From the NCBI GenBank assembly GCA_017311315.1, contig CM029646.1, positions 2,759,738 to 2,823,737 of the forward strand: a stretch of 64,000 bases of DNA, written 5' to 3'. Positions 33,033-42,882 of this stretch are shown here, piece after piece; position 1 is the stretch's first letter, and each line of letters begins with the position of its first letter. The notes below the pieces were generated by a model, which did no database searches, had not been told where the DNA came from, and saw nothing but the letters and a program-made list of their open reading frames with translations. The position numbers were made by a program, and so were the translations under genes. The DNA is from Dendrocalamus latiflorus. Lineage: Eukaryota > Streptophyta > Magnoliopsida > Poales > Poaceae.

Positions 33033-35731
33033 TCACTGGTCACCCTGCTGTGCCCCGTCACCGCGCCCGCGTCCTCCCATACGGCCTCGCTTGGCCCTCC
33101 TCCGGTGCAACGGATTAGGACGATCCGAAAAGGTAAAACGAGGAGGAGGGTGTCTATCCCGCCCCTGCGCTGGTGGAGTCAGCTGCACCTCTGGCTGTGT
33201 AATCTCCGGTGCACCGGGGAGGGCACTGGCAGAAAGAACCTGCGGTGCGACGTCGGGCGACGGCGCGAAAAACTGGTCCACATCCTCCTGGCCTGGGGAG
33301 ACGCCGTGCTGGTAAGTACCTGCAATATTAATATCGTTAGTGCGTTGCATGTCGTCTTCGGATAAACACGGTATAAGACCCTATGCGTACCCGTAGCTGG
33401 CGCCATGGAGGAGGCGTACACCCCCTGCGTGGGGAAGACAGGGGTCTGCGTAGGAGGCGTGAAGTGAACCGGTGTAGGAGGCCCTGCCCAGGCTGAACCC
33501 CCTGGCTGCTCCGGGTGAGGTGGTGGAGGACGTGTCCACGTAGGTGCACCATAGTAGTGCCACGCTGGTGGAGGTGGCACAGGTGGAGGTGGCACTGGTG
33601 GACGAGCAGTCGTAGCGGGGGGTGTGGAGACCGCCGGTAGCCTCGTGCAGGACAGTAGGCTAACGATACGTCTACACCCCTCGTGCACCCGACGCGCAAA
33701 GCTGAGGCCCTCCTCATGGGTCAGCTGCGCACCACTGGCGAGCCTCTCCAGTACTGTGCCGGACTCGGCGTATAGGTCAGAACCGACGTCAGCCTGGACA
33801 CAAAGACATAAAATGGTCGATTATGGAAACGACATTACCATTTGGGAATCTTTGAAATGACATGTAACGTACCGCGAGGTGAGCGTCGTGCGCGAAGTGC
33901 GCGGGGTACGTGTCCGTCGGAGCGGCGACGTGTGTGGCAGGCGGGTCTACCACATATACGAGCCTGATACGGGTCTGCGGCTGGTACCAGCGCAGGTACT
34001 CCGCGTACTCCCTGCTGTCGTACGGTCGGTCCTCGTCCACGCGGTCGTCGAGCGCATCCTGCCACTGCTCGACCCAGGGCTGCATTCTCACCGACCAGTC
34101 CGTGCCTCTTTTCACTCCCTTCCCGCTGTGCCTGCGTATAAAACCATTACGTAATGTGAGATACTTGCGAACGCAGTAGTAAGTATGTACATATTTAGCA
34201 CAAACGTACACTCACCCGTGCACGTGCCGCGGAAGCGATGGTCCGACTGGTACAGGAACCGGCTGCCATAGCCCGAACTGCCGCATCACCCGCTGGGGTG
34301 CGTAGTCCTCCACGTAGATGAGGTACACGAGCTTCCGGCGGGTGAGCCAGAAAGCCCGGTCACGCCAGCAAAGTGAAGACAGACCGCCAGGAGCACGGGC
34401 CTGCACTGCCGTATCAGCGTACGGCTCCCAGCGCACGTCGTCGGCTGTGATGCGGTCGAGCTGCTCCACAAAGACTCGGTACGCCCGCGTGACCTGCACG
34501 TGCGCGAACTGTACCTGCAAGAAAGACAAGTTGTTTACAATGACGATCGTCAATAAGAAAGAAATAGTTAACTGTGATAAAACTTACTCGGTGACGGCAC
34601 CACATAGAACCCATCGTCGGCCGGTTGACTTCTCCCCCCGGATACATCTCGGGCCCGTACGGACCCACGTCGTCTAGCACAGGTCGTCCGACGCTTAAGC
34701 GCTCGAACGACCACAACTGTAGTAGCAGGGGACAACCCGTGAGGATCGAGTTCGGCTTGACCCTCGTGCACGCATCGCACAGCGCGCGGTACGTCGCGGC
34801 AAGTACGGCCGATCCCCAGCTGACCTGGTGGGGCTCGCCGTCAGGCGATCGCCCTCGCATAAGCGATAAGGCGCGCATCCACCGAGTTGCCGTGGCTGGT
34901 GGTGAAAAGCACCCAACCAAACAGCCACAGCACGTACGCCTCCAGGTGCCGCGAGACCTGCTGATCGTCTGCCTGCGGAACCATGCGCTCCACCTGAATG
35001 CAAAAAAGTTGTTATTAGTACGTAATACCACAAAAAAGAGCTTCGAAGATACGATCGATTTTATATACCACGTACCCGGTACTGTCTGAGCCACCTCAGT
35101 GTCGGCCCATGGGTCTGCGCCTCTCCGAACACGTGGTGGTCAGCGGCCGGTGGAACGATACCCTCGAATCTGCCGAGCAGGTCAGCGCGCCAGTCGGCCG
35201 GGGCCTCCGGTAGGAAGGCAGCGTCTCCCGCGATCGGAAGCCCAAGAAGCAGGGACACATCCTGCAAGGTCGGCGTCATCTCCCCGAATGGGAGGTGGAA
35301 AGTGTGCGTCTCGGGCCGCCAACGGTCCACCAAAGCCGTCAGTAGGGAACGGTCGAACGGAAATCGTCGTGATCGATCCCCGCCCGCCTCGTCCCCGCCC
35401 TCGTCCCCGCCAGCGGCTCCATCCTCCTCTGTGGCCTGCACCATCCGGGCAAGAGGGAGTAGCCCGGCATCCCGCAGCCTGCAAACAAAGTGAAGGTCAG
35501 CACGGAACGAACTAACGGTCGCACTAAACGCTGGAATAGTGCTCACCTGGCAGTCCAACGAGGGTCGAGTCCCCAGGCCACGCGAGGTGTCCGTGTCCGG
35601 ACCACTCCCAACTGAGGCGGCTCGTCCGTGCTCCCCGGTGGCGGCACTAGATGGGAAGCGCGATGAGAGCGGTCCACGTGCTCGTCCAACAGCGCGAACC
35701 GCCACTCCGAGTCACGTCCAGCACGAGTCAT
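33033..35731 (-). pseudogene. Plant mobile domain (PMD) gene of MULE-2, seven exons, one frameshift
   Basis: Minus-strand exons read by eye: 35731-35547, 35478-35076, 34993-34588, 34514-34216, 34131-33873, 33793-33391 and 33319-33033, all GT-AG. They sum to 2242 nt (one more than a multiple of three), about 746 codons. Exon 3 carries the shift: the entering frame meets TGA at 34853-34851 after VDARLIAYARAIA, while the correct continuation (GEPHQVSWGSAVLAATYRAL) is in the next frame. Core motifs: ALVDRWRPETHTFHLPFGEM, TLQDVSLLLGLPI, LEAYVLWLFGWVLF, CPLLLQLWSFERLSVGRP, VRWEPY and YLRWYQPQTRIRL. The C-terminal third is Pro-rich, then Arg-rich. It differs strongly from the MULE-1 protein outside the core, so it is a separate PMD lineage. 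It may be translated as a truncated protein, or the shift may be a sequencing error. Confidence 0.85.
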
Positions 35732-35739
35732 ACCTGCAA

Positions 35740-36310
35740 AATTTGTACAATACTTTCAACATTCAATTTTCTGCATCTAAATTTGTACAATAATTTCAAC
35801 ACTAAATTTTATACATCTAAGACTGTACATTAAACTTGGTACATCTAAATTTCTACATCTAAACTTGTACATTATACTTTCTACATCTAAATTTGTACAA
35901 TAAATGGTACACAAAATTTATAAACTAAATTTTCTAAACTTTATTTGTAAACTACATTTAGTACACAAAATTTGAAAATTAAATGTCTAAATTATATTTC
36001 TATATTTAATTTCTAAACTAAATTTTGAAACTACATTTTCTAAACTAAATTTGTAAACTAATTTTCTACACTACATTTTCTAAACGAATTTTCTAAACTA
36101 AATTTGTAAACTAATTTTCTACACTACATTTTCTAAACTAATTTTCTAAACAATATTTCTAAACTAATTTTCTACACTACATTTTCTAAACTAATTTTCT
36201 AAACTAAATCTCTAAACTAATTCTCTACACTACATTTTCTAAACTAATTTTCTAAACTAATTTTCTACACTACATTTTCTAAACTAATTTTCTACACTAA
36301 CAAAAAATAT
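35740..36310. repeat. AT-rich minisatellite in MULE-2, upstream of the PMD gene
   Basis: First part: ACATCTAAATTTGTACAATA-like units of about 25 bp. Second part: CTACACTACATTTTCTAAAC / TAATTTTCTAAACTAA units of about 20-35 bp, repeated more than ten times. It lies between the PMD start and the right subterminal boxes, where the promoter should be. Confidence 0.75.
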
Positions 36311-36480
36311 AACACGAAAAATTACCTGAAAATCGCGCACTCCCCCTCCTCTTCTCCTCCTCTCCCTCTCCTTCTCTTCTCCTCCTCTCCCTCTCCTTCT
36401 CTTCCCCTCCTCTTCTCCTCCTCTCCCTCTCTTCTCTGCGACGGCGGCCGAACGAAGGACCGCGCTCGGCCTGGCCGAGC
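36311..36480. repeat. CT-rich (TCTCCTCC)n microsatellite, likely PMD leader
   Basis: TCTTCTCCTCCTCTCCCTCT-type repeat at 36345-36435, 5' of the minus-strand PMD gene; on the gene strand it is GA-rich. Confidence 0.6.
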
Positions 36481-36483
36481 GCG

Positions 36484-36619
36484 GTATATATCTCACTACA
36501 AGTCGCCGAACCGTTGAGCGACTGAAATGCAGTCGCCTAACGGTTGGGCGACTGGATGGAAGTCGCCCAACCGTGGGGCGACTGCAATTAATCGCCCAAC
36601 GGTTAGTAGATTCATTAAA
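36484..36619. repeat. Right subterminal GTCGCC/GGCGAC boxes of MULE-2
   Basis: Alternating GTCGCC(C/T)AAC and GTT(G/A)(G/A)GCGACTG arms, seven GTCGCC/GGCGAC sites, mirror the left boxes. Confidence 0.75.
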
Positions 36620-36754
36620 TGTCGCCGTGTGGTTGGGCGAACGCCTCCAGTCGCCCAACCATTAGGCGACTGGAGCCTATTTTTGTAAAAAATTTTCCCG
36701 CGGGTATATTTATGTAATTTCGAATAAAAAATGGATTATCCGTACAAAAAATTC
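36620..36754 (-). repeat. Right TIR of MULE-2 (135 bp)
   Basis: Exact reverse complement of 32469-32603. Confidence 0.92.
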
Positions 36755-36764
36755 GTTGAAATTG
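36755..36764 (+). repeat. 10-bp target site duplication, right (GTTGAAATTG)
   Basis: Identical to 32459-32468. Confidence 0.92.
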
Positions 36765-37545
36765 TACCTTATTAGCTGTTAGCTTTTTTTGAGAAAAATA
36801 AAGAAAAATAGAAAAATTGAGAAAAAAATAAAAAAAAATTGACATATCGTCATAGACAATGCAAGGGAATAAGGGAAAATAGAAAAGCTAAAAAGAAAAA
36901 ACCCCAAAAAAGCTAAAATAAGCAGAAATTACAAGTCGATGTGTTTTAAGTGACTTTTGGAAGCCAAAAGCAAAACAAAAAAAAAACCAGAAGTTGAAGT
37001 TGTTTGGAGCAAGAATACCCACAATAATATTTGCATGTCAACCCTCACAAATTTCTATTTGAGCTAAGAAGTTATATTTTTACTTTAAACACTGAACTCT
37101 TAAGATTGATCAACTTTCAACCGGAAAAGTGTAAAACCGAATGTTTCACCCCTAACTATCAATCAATATTGTTTATTTTACCCACCTACTTGGCACCAAC
37201 ATGGAAACGATTTCGACATATATAAACTTATTTAGGTAACATGGCAGCCCTGTCAGATCATGGACTACTACAAAAAGGCTATATTAGACGTCTCATCACA
37301 GACGGTTTTCTTAAACCATCTTTGTTATAATTATCACAGACGGTTTTAGAAGCGTGATTCATGTACCGTTTGTGATACCCTACTATCATAGACAGTTATT
37401 AACAATAACCGTCTGTGATAATTACAAACATATAGATGATTTTTAATTAGAACTGTATGTGATAGTTCACAGACGGTCATTAATATAAACCATATATAGT
37501 AGTTGTGTATCACAAACGGCTTATGGTTGGAACCGTCCGTGATAT

Positions 37546-38300
37546 GCTTCCTCTCTCTGATGCGCGCCTTCTATCGTTTTGGCTCACTTCGATCGTTTCG
37601 TCTCCCAGATGCGTCTCTTCGTCTCACGAGCTAGATGGATTCCTTGTTGTATTAAAATGACCGTCCGCCACTGGAGACTAATCCTGTACGAGCACCTCAC
37701 TGGTCGGCTATCTTCATTGTCTCCTTGTCTCTCAAACACAAATAAATGGTTCCCTATTCTTCCTTGTCATGGGTATTGATGGCCAATCTGGCTATCCTGG
37801 ACGAGCATCTTGCCGATTGTACACTAGCGGATGCTACAGAAGGACACTGTGCCAACAGTGTCCTCCCTCCTATGTTCGAGGATTTACCAAAGCAATTGAA
37901 GGCCAACTTTTGCTGTCTTGACATCCTCCTCCGCCACGTCTTCTAGTTGGTCTCCAGCTTCTGACGGGCTAACCTCACCATCGACATGGTACTCCACAAC
38001 AACGTTGCATGTCTCCAAGAGGCTTTTCATCTCTTGTAGTGCTTAGTCAAGGCGGCGAGCGACCGAGTCAACCTTGCCAAGACCCTCAAGAAAGGGAAGA
38101 GAGCCTATGGGTTCAATTTGACTTGATTGTTTAGTCGGAGGGTATTCGGGAGACACTCGAATGAGCGCATCAACAGGTGGATGTATTTCGGGCTTCGTTC
38201 GCTGATGATCCTGAACCATCCGATGCTGACCACGTCGCCTATGAAGTTTTAAAGACGAAGATTGCATGCTACCTCCGACACTAGAAAAACTATCGAAGCA
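37546..38300 (+). pseudogene. Unrecognised interrupted coding-like segment in the CACTA element
   Basis: Readable plus-strand stretches such as LAILDEHLADCTL and KTLKKGKRAYGFNL alternate with stops. The codon texture looks like decayed coding DNA. I cannot assign a family; it may be an accessory CACTA gene or a captured fragment. Confidence 0.35.
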
Positions 38301-39241
38301 GCTAGGTTTCTACTTTTTTATTATCTTTTGTAAGAAATGACTGGTCATGCTATTTGAGTGCCATATATATATAATCAACTAGTTGAATTTGTATTTACTC
38401 TCTTTTATATATGTAAACGGTCTAAGTATAATGATATGACGGCATTGCTGACCGGTAAAAATCAACTAAGTAATACATATTTACTCTTGAGTCATTGCTA
38501 TATTTGCATTTATGTATATGAGAATGAATTTAGAACCATATTTATCACAGATGACTTTACTTTAGAACCGTTTGTGATATTTATTCACAGACAATTATTA
38601 ATATAAACCGTCTGTGATTAGTAATTATTATAGACGGTTCATAATAATAACCGTCCATGAAATGCATTATCATAGACGGTTCATAATAATAACTGTCTAT
38701 GAAATGCATTATCATAGACGGTTATTAATGAGAGCCACCTATGATAGTGCAAGACCACAGACGGTTTGCGGTTGGACGTGTTTGGGATACACCGCATTAT
38801 TAAATGGCTAACCAGCGGAGTTCTGACAGATCTGCCTTCATTGCGCTACATTGAAGGAGTTGGCTGGCTTTAGAGTGTTTGGTGAAAGCATACCGTTTGC
38901 AGATCTAATTCTTGTAGATCTAGTTGTTCTTGGTGATTAGAGGTTAGTATGTATTTGCTTCTAATTATATGCCTTGTAATAAAGAGATGTGATTGCTAGG
39001 TTTAGATCTAGCTTAATTGGTAGTTTGCTCTAATTTAAGAATGGATCAGTACTCCCACTTTACTTTAATATATTCTTGCTTGATATATACATTGCTTCAT
39101 AAATAGTACATAGCTAGCTACTTAATTTAGATATGGACAATTTATTATATGGTAAATGTCAATTATATGTAAGTATTGGGCTGACTAGCTACTAGCATTA
39201 ATGATCCAATTTGACACTAATTTGTTACATGTGTAGCGTAG

Positions 39242-41580
39242 ATAGACTGAAGCTGGATGTATGTTGAGAACCATGTGAGTGAAGAGTACATTAATGGTGT
39301 GTCTACTTTTAGAAGAGTGACCGAGAAGGATATGTTGAAAAAGGGAATGAAATATATGTACTGTTCATGCATTGATTGTGATAATCTAAAAATGTTTAGC
39401 AACTCATCGCAAATTGAAGCTCACTTGATTCGAAGGGGTTTCAAGAAGGGATATACATATTGGACCAATCACGGTAAAAAGAAGAATATTATAAAGGAAG
39501 GTAATTATAACATCATCGAGGAAGATAACGATATGCTAGTTGTGGACTGTGCTTTCGATGAGGATAGGTCGCATGATGATAATCTAAATTAGATGCTATG
39601 TGATGCAGAAGGGAACTACAGTGAGAGAGAGTTTGGTAAATTCATGGGTTTGATGGAGGACTCGGAGAAATCTTTGTTTCCAGGTTGCAAGCCGCAATAC
39701 CTAAGGTTGTCATCTGTTCTTGAACTGCTGAAATTGAAGGCAAACAATGATTGGTCCGACAAGAATTTTACGGCGGTGTTAGATCTCCTAGCAAACATCC
39801 TTCCGGAGGGAAATATGTTGCTAAGAACCACCTACCAAGCCAAGAAGGTTCTTGGTCCATTGAAAATGAAAGTAGAAATAATACATACATGTTCTAATGA
39901 TTGTATCCTCTATCGTAAAGAGTATGCAAAATTACATGTTTGTCCGGTGTGCAAACAATCCCGATACAAGTGTAAGAATGACTCTGATGATGGCGAGGGC
40001 ATCGAGGTGAAGCAAGGATCTCTGCAAAGATATTGTGGTATTTGCCTGTAATTCCTCATTTAAAACATTTATTGTGAACTGAAAGGATGTAAGATTGCTG
40101 CGTTGGCACATGGAGAAGTGTAAAAAAGGTAGAATGATAAGACACGTTACTGATTCTGCTTAGTGGAGGAACATCGATACAATGTTTGCAGACTTTGGTG
40201 TAGAACCGAGGAATATAAGATTTAGGTTGAGTACAAATGGAATGAATCGTTTTAGTAATATGAGCAGCCGACATAGCACTTGGCCAGTGAATGTGTGCAT
40301 GTACAATCTTCCTCCTTGGCTGTATATGAAGTAGAAGTACATTTTAATGTCACTACTTATCTAGGGGTCGAAGTAACCTGGAAATGATTTTGATGTGTAT
40401 CTAGTACCATTGGGACAAACGAGAGAACTTTACTCTGTGCACCATGTTGTTTTGCACCATCAATAACTTTTCTGCTCTTGGTAACCAATCAGGGTTGAGT
40501 ACGAAAGGTGTCAAAGCTTGTCTGCACTACTTAGATTATGCCGAGAGTGTGTGTTTGAACAACTCTTACATACCGCAAGACTGTGTACATACGTCACCGT
40601 AGGCCCCTTCCAAGGTATCACCCATATCGTAAGATGAAGAAACAATTTGATAAAAATAAAGAGGACAACTCAGCACCAAGGCCTTTTGGCAGGAAAGAGG
40701 TGTGCGATATGGTCAAGTATATCGATATTGTGCTTAGAAATGGGACGTAAGTTGAGAACCCATCTTAAGAACATGTGAAAGAAGAGGTCAATATTTTGGG
40801 AGTTGTCTTATTGGGAGCACTTAGAAGTTCGCAATTACATCGATGTCATGCATGTAGAGAATAATGTATATGATAGCTTGATTGGTCTTTTACTGAACAT
40901 TCATGACAAAACAATGGATGGTATCAACGCACGGCGTGACTTGGTCGCTATAAACATCCGGACCAAGCTAGCAACAATAGAGACCGATAAAGGCCACCAA
41001 GCTAATGACGCAATTGCTTCCTGTTGCAATTAGAAGTATTTTGCCAAACAGGGTTTGAGTGACAATCATGAGGTTGTGTTTTTTCTTTAACGCAATTGCC
41101 CAGAATATTGTCGATCCCGATGAACTAGATGCTCTGCATACCAAGGTGGTGACAACTCTATGTCATCTTGAGATGTATTTCACTTCATCAATTTTGATAT
41201 CATGTCCATCTCATTGTCCATCTTGTGAAATAGATAAAGATATGCGGCCTCGTGTTTCTGCGTCATGTGTACCCGTTCGAGAGGTACATGGGAATTCTCA
41301 AATCCTATATATGCAACCGATCTCGATCGGAGGGCAGCATCATCAAAGGTTATGCAACCAAAGAAGTCATTGAGTTCTGCATCGATTACATGGTTTAGGT
41401 CGAATCGATAGGTTTACCTGTATCTCGTCGCATGGGGAGACTAGAGGGTATCGAGACGATCGGAAGGAAAGCAATAATTCCTGATCTGGATGCATATACT
41501 CAATCCCATTTCATGGTCTTACAACACATGACTGAAGTGTCACTGTATATTGAAGAGCACAAGGGCATGTTTCGCTAAGA
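39242..41580 (+). pseudogene. TNP2-type CACTA transposase, degenerate
   Basis: The transposase-associated domain begins at 39251 (SWMYVENHVSEEYINGVSTF, HLIRRGFKKGYTYWTNHG). The TNP2 core follows in the same frame after a stop at 39590-39592 (HTCSNDCILYRKEYAKLHVC then PVCKQSRYKCKND). Then, in other frames, YWEHLEVRNYIDVMHVENNV...INARRDL at 40803-40970 and NIVDPDELDALHTKVVTTLC...LEMYF at about 41100-41180. The expected start codon position reads ATA and the next-but-one codon is TGA. Multiple stops and frameshifts make it inactive. Confidence 0.82.
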
Positions 41581-42477
41581 GAATCCAGGCCGATTGGTGA
41601 ATTGGATCATGAGACAACACAATCGTCGTTTCAACGAATGGTTAAGAGTGCGATTCACTAGAAGGTCATCAAGTGAAATGCTACAATGGCTCGTAAGAGG
41701 GCCAAAATTTATAACTGTAACATAGCAAGGATATGACACTAATGGGTATATATTTTATGCAACTGATCAAGATAGAAAAAGCACAGTGTAGAACTCAGGT
41801 GTCCGCATAGATACATTTCGTGAGCAGTTCAGTATCACTACCCATGCTCCTACTAGGAGATTATAGATGATATTTGGGAGCTTGACTACGTAATTTTTAA
41901 GATCCCACTATTTTGGTACCATTGGATCCAACTCCCACAGGGTGTAAAGGTTGATAAGAGCGGTGTCACTACTATGGACCTCGAACGTGTAGGATACAAA
42001 GATTAACCACTCATACTCACGAGGCAAATTATTTAAGTTTTTTTTGTAATCGACCAAGCAAGTAAGAAGCGCTATGTAGTTCTTCATGGAAAAGAAGAAT
42101 TGTCGGAGTTGAGAATGTCGTGGATAAGAAAGACTACAATCCATTTGATGAGTTGCCTCCATTTGAAGACATCATCTGGTTCGAGGAAGAACCAAGGGAT
42201 GAAGTAAGCTATATGCATGTCAATCATTATGAAGAGCTTTATTTAAAAGGGAAATAGCCAAGTGGAATGATCCAACATGGCGAACAACTATTTGGAAATT
42301 ATTCCAATGTAATTAATAAAATCAGCATATAATTAATGAATTATTCCATTGTAATTGATTCAATGATTTAGAATTAATTACATATGCGATTGTATCTGCT
42401 TTCTTGTTTTCAGAGGGCATAGCTAGCATTTCTTAAGGCTAGCCGAAAAACCTGATATGTTGTGTACAGAAAACTAT

Positions 42478-42715
42478 CACAGACGGTTTGATAGTGCAAG
42501 AGGGTTCCGTAATAGAATCTTCTGTAATAAGTACAACATCATATATGGTTCCATAATAGAATCGTCTGTGATAATGTATAATATCACAGACGGTTCAATA
42601 ACAAATCTATCTGTGATAATGGTAATATCACAGACAGTTCTATAATAGAATCATCTGTGATATGCTATACATCACAGATGATTACATCATAGAATCGTCT
42701 GTGATAGTTCTTCTA
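42478..42715. repeat. CACTA subterminal repeat array
   Basis: At least eight copies of TATCACAGACGGTT / AATCGTCTGTGATA in both orientations, spaced 15-30 bp. Confidence 0.75.
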
Positions 42716-42877
42716 TAAGTAAGTCCCATGCTAGGTTTTGCGCTCTTACGCCTCTCACTCGCGCACCCCTCTGTGTCCTCATCCCCTAACCTTCACCGCT
42801 GCCACCGGAGAACCCAACATCTCTATCCTCTCCTTCCTCACCTGGCGTGGTGGTTCTGTCACCTCTCCTGTTGATGT

Positions 42878-42882
42878 CGCCT
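42878..42882 (+). repeat. 5-bp target duplication CGCCT, left of the solo LTR
   Basis: Matches 46494-46498. Confidence 0.8.

Larger units (their letters stand above)
32469..36754 (-). mobile_element. MULE-2: complete PMD-carrying MULE, no transposase
   Basis: 4286 bp bounded by 135-bp TIRs (32469-32603 and 36620-36754) identical at every base I compared, and by the 10-bp duplication GTTGAAATTG. Inside each TIR lie GC boxes with GTCGCC/GGCGAC palindromes. The only gene is a minus-strand PMD gene. No MURA homologue is present, so it must be moved by a transposase from elsewhere. Perfect TIR identity implies a recent insertion or end homogenisation. Confidence 0.92.
37264..42720 (+). mobile_element. 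CACTA/En-Spm element, decayed
   Basis: The start GACTACTACAAAAAGGC is a near CACTA terminus (first base changed). Subterminal CACAGACGGTT arrays lie at 37290-37545, 38545-38795 and 42478-42715. TNP2-like coding remnants fill 39240-41600. No matching right CACTA end or 3-bp target duplication could be assigned. Related CACTA ORF remnants near 47.5 kb suggest the element, or a second one, continues beyond the solo LTR. Confidence 0.7.

Noticed and set aside
35740..36310. CRISPR-like array
   Set aside because: Units are AT-rich, variable in length and have no constant repeat plus unique spacer pattern; the context is a plant transposon.
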